Positions 6,864-15,167 of a DNA stretch of 41,581 bases are shown here, in pieces. The notes beneath the pieces are model-generated. The model saw only the letters and a program-made list of their open reading frames with translations. It searched no databases and had not been told where the DNA came from. The translations under genes were made by a program, and so were the position numbers. Origin of the DNA: JAJISG01 sp964347325 (GTDB taxonomy: Archaea; Thermoplasmatota; Thermoplasmata; RBG-16-68-12; JAJISG01). Positions within the stretch are counted from its first letter, which is position 1. Every line of letters begins with the position of its first letter. The stretch is taken from the NCBI GenBank assembly GCA_964347325.1, contig CAYFYA010000013.1:1-41581 (forward strand), given 5' to 3'.

Positions 6864-7670
6864 TTGCAGGGCGAGGAGACGACGGCTGAAGCCCCACTAT
6901 CTCTCACCTGGCCATTGCTCGCCTTCCTGGCCGCATACGGTTTCATTGCCGGCTCCCTCTACCTAGCGGCACTAGAGGACTTGACGCTACTGACGGTCGG
7001 GATGTCTCTCCTGCCTGTCCTCCTCACAGGGTTCGTGCTGGGGGGTGTCTTTGCTCGCTACGCGGCCCACCGGCGCTTCTACCTCGCAGCGGCAATCCTC
7101 CCGATGTTCACCCTGATAAGCCTTACCCTGGTGTTGACCCTTCCCACGGTGGCCCAGGCCCTAGTATCCTACCTGGTTCTGGGAATCGCCCTCATTGTCT
7201 ACCAACAGGCCACGCGTAGCCGTATCCCCCCGGAGGGTTTCCGGGCCCGAGACGTGGTCACCAGCATTCCGATTGCGCTCCCCCTGGGCTTCATCGTTGC
7301 CTACCTGGGGGTGACGATCTTCTCCCGGACCAGTCCCTATCCCGAGACTGAACTCACAACAGCGGTCCTGGTGGCGGCGGCGGTGGCCTTCCTGGACGAG
7401 TACCTCTTCCGAGGGGTGCTGCAATCCCAGGTCGGAGCCGTCTCCCGTCCTGCAATAGGGTGGCTCGCCACCGCCGGCCTCTTCGTTGCCTTTTCAGCTC
7501 CATCGGGAGACCCCTTCACCATCCTCTTCAGAGCCTGGGTCGGCATCCTGCTGGGGTTTCTGGTCTGGTGGCGGCGCCTCCTTCCTCTGGCCCTCATGGT
7601 TCGGACCACGGCCGCCGTCTTCCTCGTGGTCTTGACAGCCTCCCTTGAGCCCTTAGGACTCCCCATTTAG
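6864..7670 (+). CDS. CPBP-like membrane protein lacking the conserved histidines
   Basis: 268 residues with about eight hydrophobic segments. FLDEYLFRG (Asp 178, Glu 179, Arg 183) matches motif 1 of CPBP proteases (EExxxR) in position and context. The second motif, normally FxxxH, reads FVAFS. The third, normally HxxxN/D, appears as MVRTT. With both His positions absent, it is probably not a normal protease and may be a pseudo-enzyme or scaffold. TTG 6864 is preceded by GGAGGGGAGGGG at a suitable distance. It ends the small membrane operon; the intact CPBP protease at 93-935 is a relative nearby. Confidence 0.7.
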   Translation: MQGEETTAEAPLSLTWPLLAFLAAYGFIAGSLYLAALEDLTLLTVGMSLLPVLLTGFVLGGVFARYAAHRRFYLAAAILPMFTLISLTLVLTLPTVAQALVSYLVLGIALIVYQQATRSRIPPEGFRARDVVTSIPIALPLGFIVAYLGVTIFSRTSPYPETELTTAVLVAAAVAFLDEYLFRGVLQSQVGAVSRPAIGWLATAGLFVAFSAPSGDPFTILFRAWVGILLGFLVWWRRLLPLALMVRTTAAVFLVVLTASLEPLGLPI

Positions 7671-7700
7671 GAGGTTGCGGTCAAAGCTTGTTCCAAAACC

Positions 7701-7711
7701 TAAATATAAGC
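7701..7711 (+). promoter_or_regulatory. TATA box of the main glycan operon
   Basis: TAAATATAAGC is centred about 26 bases above 7731, predicting a leader of roughly 43 bases before the ATG at 7774. The same 10-mer, AAATATAAGC, stands before the acyltransferase gene at 26199. Confidence 0.6.
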
Positions 7712-7734
7712 ACCACGTTACAACTCCGGGGCAG

Positions 7735-7773
7735 AGGGTTGGAGAGACTGCCAAATAGGCAGGGTTGGAGGGG
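7735..7773 (+). promoter_or_regulatory. Structured leader with direct repeats and hairpin before the glycan operon
   Basis: AGGGTTGGAG occurs at 7735-7744 and again at 7761-7770. Between them CTGCC-AAATA-GGCAG (7748-7762) forms a perfect 5-base hairpin whose 3' arm runs into the second repeat. That repeat carries the GGAGGGG next to the ATG at 7774. Folding could therefore compete with ribosome access. A regulatory role is inference. Confidence 0.4.
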
Positions 7774-8619
7774 ATGTCTGCAAACTCAGCTCCTGAAACG
7801 TCCAGAGTTGGAGACCTAGCCCAAGCGCTCTACAGCTTACACGGGGCCGGACAGGTCATCGTCATCCTACCGGCTCTCAACGAGGTCGAGGCCATCGGTC
7901 ATGTCCTCGACCGGATACCAAGGGGCAAGCTGAAGGGGGAGGGGTACGGGCTCTCCGTCTGGGTAATTGACGGGAAGTCCATGGACGGGACGCGCGATGT
8001 AGCCCTGAACAGCGGCGCCGGGGTCCTCGTCCAGCGAGGCAACGGGAAGGGCTACGGTATGGCCCAGGCCTTCGACTTCCTCATCGACACACAGCCGGAG
8101 GAGGGGTCGGCGGTAAAGCGGTACTATATCATGCTCGACTCCGATGGCACCTACCCTCCTGAGGCAATCCCCCGATTCTTGAGGACCTTGCAGTCGGGTT
8201 ACGACGTGGTCATGGGCTCCCGCTTTCTGGGTTCGGTGGAAGAGGGCGCCCTGACGCCGCTCAACAGGATTGGCAACATCTTCCTCACAGGGTTCGCCCG
8301 CTTGCTCTACTGGGTTCCCGTCACCGATGTCTGCACGGGAATGTGGGGCTTCACTGAGGAGTTCCTGCGTCGCTTCGTCTCGACCGCCAACGGCTTCGAC
8401 CTGGAGGCGGACATCTTCGCCTCGGCCTGCGACGGGGTCACCCGCATTGCGGAGGTCCCCATCACCTACCGCCAGAGAATTGGGAAACCGAAGCTGGTCC
8501 CGATCCGCACCGGCCTCGCCATCGCCTGGAGGCTGCTGACGAAGCGGGTACAACGGACCGGTGGTCCACTGCCCAAGGGGGTGAGGGAGGAGAGGAGTCT
8601 GACGGAGGTTACCCCCTGA
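7774..8619 (+). CDS. GT2 glycosyltransferase, dolichyl-phosphate sugar synthase type
   Basis: 281 residues from ATG 7774 (a TTG at 7765 is in frame but less likely). The GT-A fold is clear: VIVILPALNEVEAIG at the nucleotide-binding strand, VIDGKSMDGT, then the metal-binding DSDGTYPPEAIP, and a later DVCTGMWGF segment. This is the pattern of dolichyl-phosphate mannose or glucose synthases and archaeal Agl GT2 proteins, which move a sugar from a nucleotide donor to polyprenyl phosphate at the inner membrane face. No C-terminal transmembrane pair is present. It is the first gene of the operon and its TGA overlaps the next start. Donor and acceptor cannot be read from sequence. Confidence 0.88.
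   Translation: MSANSAPETSRVGDLAQALYSLHGAGQVIVILPALNEVEAIGHVLDRIPRGKLKGEGYGLSVWVIDGKSMDGTRDVALNSGAGVLVQRGNGKGYGMAQAFDFLIDTQPEEGSAVKRYYIMLDSDGTYPPEAIPRFLRTLQSGYDVVMGSRFLGSVEEGALTPLNRIGNIFLTGFARLLYWVPVTDVCTGMWGFTEEFLRRFVSTANGFDLEADIFASACDGVTRIAEVPITYRQRIGKPKLVPIRTGLAIAWRLLTKRVQRTGGPLPKGVREERSLTEVTP
8604..8618 (+). promoter_or_regulatory. Shine-Dalgarno site pointing to a CTG start codon
   Basis: GGAGGTT (8604-8610) is followed after five bases by CTG at 8616-8618, itself overlapping the TGA of the GT2 gene. No ATG, GTG or TTG lies at the proper distance; the first in-frame ATG is 36 bases further on. Confidence 0.55.
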
Positions 8620-9788
8620 AAGTCTGCCTCCTTACACCGGAGTTCCTGCCAATGTGGGGCGGCGTGGGGGCCTACGCCTACAACCTCGCCACAGAACTCC
8701 GGGACAAGGTGGAGATCCACGTCCTAACGGCGGAAAACGGGACCGAGGAGGACAAGGACCTCGTACCCGACGGCGTCCACGTTCACTACCTTCCCCTGAG
8801 GGGAACGCCTCCCGAGAGCTTCCCCCTGATGTTCCAGCTGGGCGTGCTAAGGAACCTCCCCAGGCTGGCTCAGAAGCACCGCTTCGACCTCGTCCACACG
8901 AACCACGCCTACATGTCGGACCTCTTCGTCCGCAGGAAGTCGTCACGGACTGTACTGACGGTACATACCACCCTCGACACCCAGTCCACGGGGACTTTGC
9001 GGGCCGGCAACGGCACGCCCTCTCAGGCCTTGGAAGGGAACATCCTCCGATGGAGGTCCCTCCTGTCCCAGGTGGAGACCTACTATCTCCGGCGCGTAAT
9101 GTCCATGATCTTCGTCTCTCGCTGGGTCCGGGATCGTACTGTGGAGAGATACAAGGTACACCCGAAGTACGCCGCCGTCGTTCCCAACGGCGTTGACACG
9201 GCCCTCTTCTCTCCGAAGGGGGAGGCGTTGGAGGGGAACGGCCACGAGGGACCCACCCTGCTGTTCGCCGGGAGGCTCCTGGCCTTAAAGGGGATCGCCA
9301 CCCTCATGGAGGCCATGACCTACCTGCAGGACGACGTCAACCTGCTGATCGCTGGTCCAGGCGACCAGTCGGCGTGGAGATTCCTTGCCGATAGCCTGGG
9401 GCTGAAGGATAGGTGCAGGTTCACCGGCCCGGTGCACTATGGCCTGATGCCCTACCTCTACCGCAGGGTGGACGCCGTAGTCCTCCCGAGCTTCCTCGAG
9501 AGCTGTCCCATGGTGGCCCTAGAGGCCATGGCCAGTGGCACTCCGCTGATTGCTGCTGACGGCGGCGGCATCGGAGAGATAGTCCACGACGGGGAGACGG
9601 GTTGGCTATTCCCACCCGGTCACGTCCGGAGGCTGGCTGCAAAGATATTGAAAGTGCTCCAGCACCCTGTGGAGGCGGAGCGCGTGGCGTCCCAGGCGAG
9701 GTGCTGGACGGAGGCCTACGCAACCATCGGCAGGATGGCCCACTGGACTCACCGTTTCTATAACGACATCCTCGCGGGGGCGGCCTAG
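8616..9788 (+). CDS. GT4 family glycosyltransferase (probable CTG start)
   Basis: 390 residues when read from CTG 8616. The first residues are KVCLLTPEFLPMWGGVGAYAYNLA, the standard first strand and glycine loop of GT4 enzymes (split here for clarity: KVCLLTPEFLP, then MWGGVGAY). Starting at the in-frame ATG 8652 would delete the first beta strand. The C-terminal domain has LLFAGRLLALKG, LIAGPGD and the ExxxxxxxE nucleotide-sugar motif ESCPMVALEAM. It retains sugar configuration and acts on a lipid-linked or free glycan acceptor in the cytoplasm. It overlaps the gene before it by four bases and the next by one. Confidence 0.85.
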   Translation: MKVCLLTPEFLPMWGGVGAYAYNLATELRDKVEIHVLTAENGTEEDKDLVPDGVHVHYLPLRGTPPESFPLMFQLGVLRNLPRLAQKHRFDLVHTNHAYMSDLFVRRKSSRTVLTVHTTLDTQSTGTLRAGNGTPSQALEGNILRWRSLLSQVETYYLRRVMSMIFVSRWVRDRTVERYKVHPKYAAVVPNGVDTALFSPKGEALEGNGHEGPTLLFAGRLLALKGIATLMEAMTYLQDDVNLLIAGPGDQSAWRFLADSLGLKDRCRFTGPVHYGLMPYLYRRVDAVVLPSFLESCPMVALEAMASGTPLIAADGGGIGEIVHDGETGWLFPPGHVRRLAAKILKVLQHPVEAERVASQARCWTEAYATIGRMAHWTHRFYNDILAGAA

Positions 9789-11224
9789 TGAAGGTCGCCC
9801 TCGTCAACCCTCCACGGTTCGACGGCGTCTCCGTCGTTCGTGAAGAGCGATGCGAGGTCCCTGAACGATACTCCGTCCTGGAGCCCTACAGCCTTCTCCA
9901 GCTGGCCTCCCTGCTGAGAGAGGTCGGTCACCAGGTGCGCCTCTTCGACGCCAATGGTGTCAACGTGAGCAACGGCGCCGTGGAGTCGTGGCTGAGTCGT
10001 TCGGCCTATGACGCCCTTGTCTTCCGCTTTACCCCGACGACCTTCGACCACGACATGGAGGTGGCGTCGACATCCAAGGCAGTCAACCCCGACGCCAGGA
10101 CGGTGGGCATATGCTGGACCCTCCGTACCATGCCAAGGCAGGTCCTCCGGGACGCACCCGACATGGACGTCTACCTCCGCCACGAGTACGAGAACGTGGG
10201 AGGCGTCCTGTTCAACTCCTTGGAGGACGGGCAATCCTTGAGCCTAGTGCCGGGGCTCGCCTACCGGGAGAACGGCAACGTGGAGGTAACGCCCGACGCG
10301 CCTCCCATCCCCGACTACGACTCAATGCCACTGCCCGCCTACGATCTCTTGCCCTCTCTGGATCCCTACTTCATCTCCGCCCCGGCCGTGAAGCCCTTCA
10401 CCATCATGTACACCAGCAAGGGGTGCCCCTACGCCTGCAACTTCTGCACCGTGGCCCGCACCCGCTGGAAGACCCGCTCGGCGGAGAGCGTGCTGGGGGA
10501 ACTCACCTTCCTCAGCCAGGAGTACGGCATCCGAACGGTCTCCTTCTTCGATGAGACTTTCACTATGAACAGGAAACGGGTGGAGGCCCTGTGCGAGGGA
10601 ATCCGCAAGGAGGGGCTCGACGTCCGGTGGTACTGCAATACGCGTGTCCACCTGGTGGACCCTGAGCTGCTGAAGACCATGAGGGGCGCTGGGTGCAGCG
10701 GCATCTCCTTCGGCGTGGAGTCGGGCAACCAGGAGATTCTTGACGGGGCGACGAAGCAGGCCACTGTCCAGCAAGCCGAGGACGCCATCCGTCACGCAAA
10801 GGAAGCCGGCATCAAGACCTACTGCGCCTTCATCCTGGGCCTTCCGGGAGAGACCAGGGAGACGGCCATGGATACCATCAACTTCGCACAGAGGACTCTA
10901 CCCAACGGGGCGCAGTTCAACGTCGCGGTGCCCTACCCGGGGACGGAGCTGTACGACGACCTCAGGGCTCGGGGACTCCTGCGGGAGGTTGATTGGCGCG
11001 AGATGAACCAGGACTCCTCCCTGGTGGGCACAGAGGTGCTGACTCGGGAGGAGCTCAACCGGCTCAGGAAGATCGCCTACACGAAGCTCTACTTCAACCC
11101 CCGTTGGTGGTGGCAGAACGCGAGGTTCGCCCTGGCCAGCGCGGATGACTTCGAGCTGGCGACCCGCTACCTACTGCGGATAGTCAACAACTACTTTGTC
11201 CACGGTATGCACCACACCCATTAG
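9788..11224 (+). CDS. B12-binding-type radical SAM protein
   Basis: 478 residues. An N-terminal Rossmann-like region (MKVALVNPPRF onward, about 1-150) matches the cobalamin-binding half of BchE-like enzymes but has no DxHxxG cobalamin motif. The radical SAM core carries CPYACNFC with Cys 213, 217 and 220 (CxxxCxxC for the 4Fe-4S cluster), then FGVESGNQEILDG and FILGLPGETRET. A C-terminal helical extension follows. Such proteins do methylations, ring changes or C-S and C-C bond steps; several occur in surface-glycan or lipid clusters. GTG 9788 overlaps the preceding TAG by one base, so it is clearly part of the operon. Its substrate here is unknown. Confidence 0.85.
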   Translation: MKVALVNPPRFDGVSVVREERCEVPERYSVLEPYSLLQLASLLREVGHQVRLFDANGVNVSNGAVESWLSRSAYDALVFRFTPTTFDHDMEVASTSKAVNPDARTVGICWTLRTMPRQVLRDAPDMDVYLRHEYENVGGVLFNSLEDGQSLSLVPGLAYRENGNVEVTPDAPPIPDYDSMPLPAYDLLPSLDPYFISAPAVKPFTIMYTSKGCPYACNFCTVARTRWKTRSAESVLGELTFLSQEYGIRTVSFFDETFTMNRKRVEALCEGIRKEGLDVRWYCNTRVHLVDPELLKTMRGAGCSGISFGVESGNQEILDGATKQATVQQAEDAIRHAKEAGIKTYCAFILGLPGETRETAMDTINFAQRTLPNGAQFNVAVPYPGTELYDDLRARGLLREVDWREMNQDSSLVGTEVLTREELNRLRKIAYTKLYFNPRWWWQNARFALASADDFELATRYLLRIVNNYFVHGMHHTH

Positions 11225-11232
11225 GGAGGGAC

Positions 11233-12501
11233 ATGGAGACTCTCCGGTTCCTTATGGTCACGACCTTCTATCCTCCCTATCACATCGGCGGCGATGCTGT
11301 CCACGTTCGATATCTGGCCGAGGCTCTGGCGGAGCGAGGGCACGAGGTCCACGTGGAGTATGCACCAGCGGCCTATTTCGCCAAAGTTGGAAGGCCCGTC
11401 CAGGGTGAGGGTAACGGGAGAGTTCATCACCACCCCATCCCCAGCCCCCTCGGCGGTATGCAACCTCTCTCTGCGTACCTTCGGGGCCACTCACCGAGCG
11501 TTGATCGATTCCATGAGGGGCTGGTGAGGGATGTGAAGCCCGAGGTGATCCACTACCACAACATCTCCCTCCTCGGCCTGGGCGTCGTTTCTGGTCCTGG
11601 GGCGGATAGGACCCTCTACACGGCTCACGACTACTGGTTGCGTTGCCCGCGGAACGACCTCTTCAAGTACGGTCGGTATCCGTGCGATTCTCCGACGTGT
11701 GGCCGCTGTGCGCTGGTCTCCCGCCGACTCCCCCAGCCGTGGCGGTATCGGAAGGGTTGGGCAGGGCTTGAGGGACTCGACTGGGCCATAGCCCCCAGCG
11801 CATTCATGAACCGGTCCATCGAGAACGAGTTGGAGTGCCCGGTGGTGACCATCCCTAATTTCGCCCCGGATCCCAACCCTAGAGTGAGCATATTTCGGCC
11901 GGACGAGTACTACCTCTACGTCGGCGCGTACGAGACATACAAGGGCGTGAAGGTGCTGGCGGCCAGCATCTCCGGGTTTGAGGATTACCTTCGCTTCGTC
12001 TTCGTTGGGCGAGGAACCCTGGGACGGCAACTGAGGAAGCTAAGCGACCAACATGATAACGTGGACGTCATCGGTTGGCTGCAATCGTCCCGGATAGCCC
12101 CCTTCTACCGTGGCGCACGAGGACTCATCATCCCCTCCCTCTCACACGAGAACGCACCTCCGGCGGCCATCGAGGCCCTGTCATGGGGTACGCCACTGCT
12201 GGTGTCTAACCGAGGAGGCCTAGGGGAGCTGGTGGGCGGTGGCGCAGGCATAAGCTTCGAGCCCACGCCTTCGGAGATCCACACCGCTCTGGAGGAGTTC
12301 GAGGCTGGCGGACTGCCGTTCCTGCTGAGACAGCGCGCCCGCCTCGCCTACGAGACCCGCCACCATCCCGTGAGGTACCTCGAGCGCTACATGATTCTCA
12401 TCGAGGAAGAGGGTGAGCAGGCCATCGAGAAGATGAAGGCGCAAGAGGTCATCGTGGATCATCTGGACTCCCTGGGACAGGCGAGTGGAGGCATCTCTTG
12501 A
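11233..12501 (+). CDS. GT4 glycosyltransferase with Cys4 motif, copy 1 of a tandem pair
   Basis: 422 residues. N-terminus FLMVTTFYPPYHIGGDAVHV is a classic GT4 start. HDYWLRCPR begins a four-cysteine insert (Cys 138, 151, 156, 159) that could bind a metal. The C-terminal half has YLYVGAYETYKG and ENAPPAAIEALSWGTPLLVSNRGG with the E-x7-E motif. AGGGAGGG stands just before ATG 11233. The gene at 12704 is a close relative along its entire length, so this is a tandem duplication. It probably adds one residue of the same glycan. The sugar cannot be deduced. Confidence 0.88.
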   Translation: METLRFLMVTTFYPPYHIGGDAVHVRYLAEALAERGHEVHVEYAPAAYFAKVGRPVQGEGNGRVHHHPIPSPLGGMQPLSAYLRGHSPSVDRFHEGLVRDVKPEVIHYHNISLLGLGVVSGPGADRTLYTAHDYWLRCPRNDLFKYGRYPCDSPTCGRCALVSRRLPQPWRYRKGWAGLEGLDWAIAPSAFMNRSIENELECPVVTIPNFAPDPNPRVSIFRPDEYYLYVGAYETYKGVKVLAASISGFEDYLRFVFVGRGTLGRQLRKLSDQHDNVDVIGWLQSSRIAPFYRGARGLIIPSLSHENAPPAAIEALSWGTPLLVSNRGGLGELVGGGAGISFEPTPSEIHTALEEFEAGGLPFLLRQRARLAYETRHHPVRYLERYMILIEEEGEQAIEKMKAQEVIVDHLDSLGQASGGIS

Positions 12502-12703
12502 GCGATACATCTGTCAGCCCAAGGGCAGCGATGACTAGTGTAATCCAACGCGCGCCAGTGATGCCTCGGGTCGCCTGGTGGTGGCTGCACAACCGCACGA
12601 CCCTCACCAGTCGGGACGGCTTCGACGTAGCCTCTAAACGCGCGATGTTTATTCGGGGTGCGTATTCCGCACCCAGTTGCGGCCAGCCTACTGAGGGGTG
12701 AGG
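12502..12703. promoter_or_regulatory. 200-base spacer between duplicated GT4 genes, possible internal promoter
   Basis: This is the widest gap in an otherwise packed operon. GATGTTTATTCG (about 12643-12654) resembles a TATA box and would start transcription near 12675, about 30 bases before ATG 12704. A 67-codon frame opens at TTG 12498, but its composition and the embedded promoter argue against a gene. Confidence 0.3.
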
Positions 12704-13954
12704 ATGGAGACACTGAGCTTCCTGATGGTGACCACGTTCTATCCACCTTACCATCTGGGAGGGGACGCCGTACACGTGCGCTATCTGGCGGAGGCGCTGG
12801 CCGGACAGGGTCACGAAGTCCACGTGGAGTTTTCTCCAGCGGCGTATCGCCTGAAACGAAGGGGTTCACCTGAGGAGCCCAACGGGGAAGGGGACGGTGT
12901 ACACCTCCACCCGATCCCAAGTCGATTGGGGGCCGTGCAGCCTGTTGGTTCTTACCTCTTTGGTCAGTCCCCGAGCGTGACGCGCTTCCACACTAGATTG
13001 ATGGACACCGTCAAACCAGACATCGTTCATCATCACAACATCTCGCTCCTCGGACTGGGTGTCCTCGGAGGCCCTCGGCCTGAAATGACACTCCTCACCC
13101 TGCACGACTACTGGTTCCGTTGTCCCCGAAGCGACCTCATGAAGTATGGACGGTATCCATGCGATGCTTCCACATGCCTACGCTGCAGCTTGGTGTCTGG
13201 CCGGCCGCCCCAGATCTGGCGCAGCAAACGTGCGTGGCAAAGTCTAAGACGAATAGACCTCGCTATCGCTCCCAGTAGGTTCATGGCGCGAGCTCTTGAG
13301 GAGGAGTTCCCAGATCGGATCCTGTATATCCCAAACTTCGCACCAGACCAGAACCCGGAGGGGCAGACCTGGGATCCAGGAGACTATTATCTCTACGTAG
13401 GAGTTCATGAATCTCACAAGGGTATCATGGAGCTGGCCGAGGTCGCGGCCCGACATCCAATGGGTCCATCCTTCATCTTTGTCGGAACCGGGACGCACGA
13501 GAAACGCCTCAGGAAGCTGCAGGATGGCGGCTTGACCAACATTGAGATCAGAGGCCGCGTAGAGAGCGCGCAGCTTGCCGACCTCTACCGCCACTGCAGG
13601 GGGGTGGTAATTCCATCCCTCTGGCACGAGAATTCACCCCTGGTGGCCATTGAGGCTCTCTCCTGGGGAGCGCCGCTGCTGGTGTCGAACCGAGGAGGCC
13701 TGGAGGAGCTGGTGGAGAGTGGCTCCGGCCTCAGCTTCGAGCCCACGCCTGCTGGAATCCGAGCCTCCTTGGAGAGGTTTGAGGCCGAAGGGCTGCCGTT
13801 CCTACTACGAGAGCGTGCCCGCCTTGCCTACGAGAGCCGCCACCACCCCGTCAGGTACCTGGAGCGTTACTTGGCTCTCATACAGGGAGAGGGGGGGAAG
13901 GCCGTGGCAAAGATGAGTGAGGATTCAGTCGGGATAGACACCGTGGGCCCCTAG
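12704..13954 (+). CDS. GT4 glycosyltransferase with Cys4 motif, copy 2 of a tandem pair
   Basis: 416 residues from ATG 12704; alignment with its neighbour (METLSFLMV against METLRFLMV) favours this over the in-frame GTG at 12698. The Cys motif is kept (140, 153, 158, 161), as are KYGRYPCD, HHHNISLLGLGV, ENSPLVAIEALSWGAPLLVSN and the C-terminal RHHPVRYLERY. Differences concentrate in the middle acceptor-side region, so the pair may add the same sugar to different positions or different sugars. It is followed 16 bases later by the next GT4. Confidence 0.88.
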   Translation: METLSFLMVTTFYPPYHLGGDAVHVRYLAEALAGQGHEVHVEFSPAAYRLKRRGSPEEPNGEGDGVHLHPIPSRLGAVQPVGSYLFGQSPSVTRFHTRLMDTVKPDIVHHHNISLLGLGVLGGPRPEMTLLTLHDYWFRCPRSDLMKYGRYPCDASTCLRCSLVSGRPPQIWRSKRAWQSLRRIDLAIAPSRFMARALEEEFPDRILYIPNFAPDQNPEGQTWDPGDYYLYVGVHESHKGIMELAEVAARHPMGPSFIFVGTGTHEKRLRKLQDGGLTNIEIRGRVESAQLADLYRHCRGVVIPSLWHENSPLVAIEALSWGAPLLVSNRGGLEELVESGSGLSFEPTPAGIRASLERFEAEGLPFLLRERARLAYESRHHPVRYLERYLALIQGEGGKAVAKMSEDSVGIDTVGP

Positions 13955-13970
13955 GGCGGGGGGCGAGCAC

Positions 13971-15167
13971 TTGAATATCGTCCTGTTGAACCCAATCGCC
14001 GCAACGCCTGCCTTGACACCGAAGGGCATCGTCAGGCCGCGGATATCCCCGCTTCCGGAGGAGTCCCTCCGCGAGACAAACATCGTCGAGCTAGGGCGCG
14101 CCATCGCCGACCTTGGACACACGACGACAGTTCTTCTAGGCGACCTCTACCTGAACGGGCGGGCAGCAACCCTGACTTCGAGGCTCGAAGTTGCGCCTGT
14201 TGGTACAATCATGCGTTTCCCCTTCCACCCATCTCTGTTACCCATGACTCCTGGATTGATGAGGCATCCCGCTCTTCGCGAGGCGGACATCATTCAGACG
14301 GGGGAGTTCCACCAGCCGTCTACCTTCTTTGCTTCCCTGGTCGCCGATGACGTCGGGGTTCCGCTGGTGATCTGGCAAGAGACCTTCAGGCCAATGAGGT
14401 CCCCCGGTTCCTGGTACCAGCGCGCCTACGAGGTGGTCTTGGGGAGATACGTGCGAACGAACGTGAAGCTATATGTACCGAGGACGACCAAGGCAGGTTC
14501 TTACCTAAGAGGGCTCCGGGTGGATAAGAGTAGCATTACCAAGTGGATCCCCACGGGAATCGACCTCGAACAATTCAAGCCTCGGGAAAGCTATTACTCT
14601 CCAGAAGACTTCGGCTGGATTGGGGACGCAAAAATCCTGCTCCTGGTGGCTAGACTGCATCGTGACAAAGGTGTTGACATTGCCCTGCAGGTCCTGAAGC
14701 GCTTGCTGCAGAAAGACCCCAGCGTTCGGCTGATAGTGCGAGGGTCTGGTCCCGACCTTGAGCGTCTCACCCACCTTGCCAAAGATCTCGGCATCGCCGA
14801 CAAGACACGCTTTCTAGGCCGCGTTTCTCGAGAGCAAATGCTCAACCTCTACAACGCCGCCCACGTAGCTCTCTGTACAAGCCGCAACGACCTCCTTCCC
14901 TTCGCGCTCATGGAGGCAAGTGCCTGCGGCCTCCCGTGCGTTACGGCCGATGTTGGAGCCGTGGAAGACATCGTAGAAGATGGCGTCACAGGATTCGTGG
15001 CCAAGGAAGGAACGGACGCCCTTGGAAACGCCATTCTCTCTCTCCTGGCGGACGAGGAGCTTCGGGTCAAGCTCGGCCTCGAAGCTCGGAGGAGGATGGA
15101 GACCTACTTCAGCCTGCCCGACGTGGCTCGGGGCCTACTGGAGGTGTATCGTGCCGCCTGCAACTGA
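13971..15167 (+). CDS. GT4 family glycosyltransferase
   Basis: 398 residues from TTG 13971, with GGCGGGGGG upstream. The N-terminal domain (MNIVLLNPIAATPALTPKG) is long and unlike its neighbours. The C-terminal domain is a normal GT4: ILLLVARLHRDKGVDIAL, VRGSGPDLERL, FLGRVSREQMLNLYNAA and LLPFALMEASACGLP, where the second Glu of the ExxxxxxxE motif remains and the first is replaced. It transfers a nucleotide-linked sugar in the cytoplasm. The 3' end overlaps the next gene by 17 bases, showing tight coupling. Confidence 0.85.
   Translation: MNIVLLNPIAATPALTPKGIVRPRISPLPEESLRETNIVELGRAIADLGHTTTVLLGDLYLNGRAATLTSRLEVAPVGTIMRFPFHPSLLPMTPGLMRHPALREADIIQTGEFHQPSTFFASLVADDVGVPLVIWQETFRPMRSPGSWYQRAYEVVLGRYVRTNVKLYVPRTTKAGSYLRGLRVDKSSITKWIPTGIDLEQFKPRESYYSPEDFGWIGDAKILLLVARLHRDKGVDIALQVLKRLLQKDPSVRLIVRGSGPDLERLTHLAKDLGIADKTRFLGRVSREQMLNLYNAAHVALCTSRNDLLPFALMEASACGLPCVTADVGAVEDIVEDGVTGFVAKEGTDALGNAILSLLADEELRVKLGLEARRRMETYFSLPDVARGLLEVYRAACN

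Noticed and set aside
12498..12701. 67-codon frame between the duplicated GT4 genes
   Set aside because: It starts at a TTG overlapping the previous stop, contains a likely promoter, and has no recognisable fold. A real small gene cannot be excluded.
14980..15150. N-terminal extension of the GT-C-like membrane protein
   Set aside because: These codons lie in another frame of the GT4 gene and give a low-complexity sequence; GTG 15151 is a natural start.
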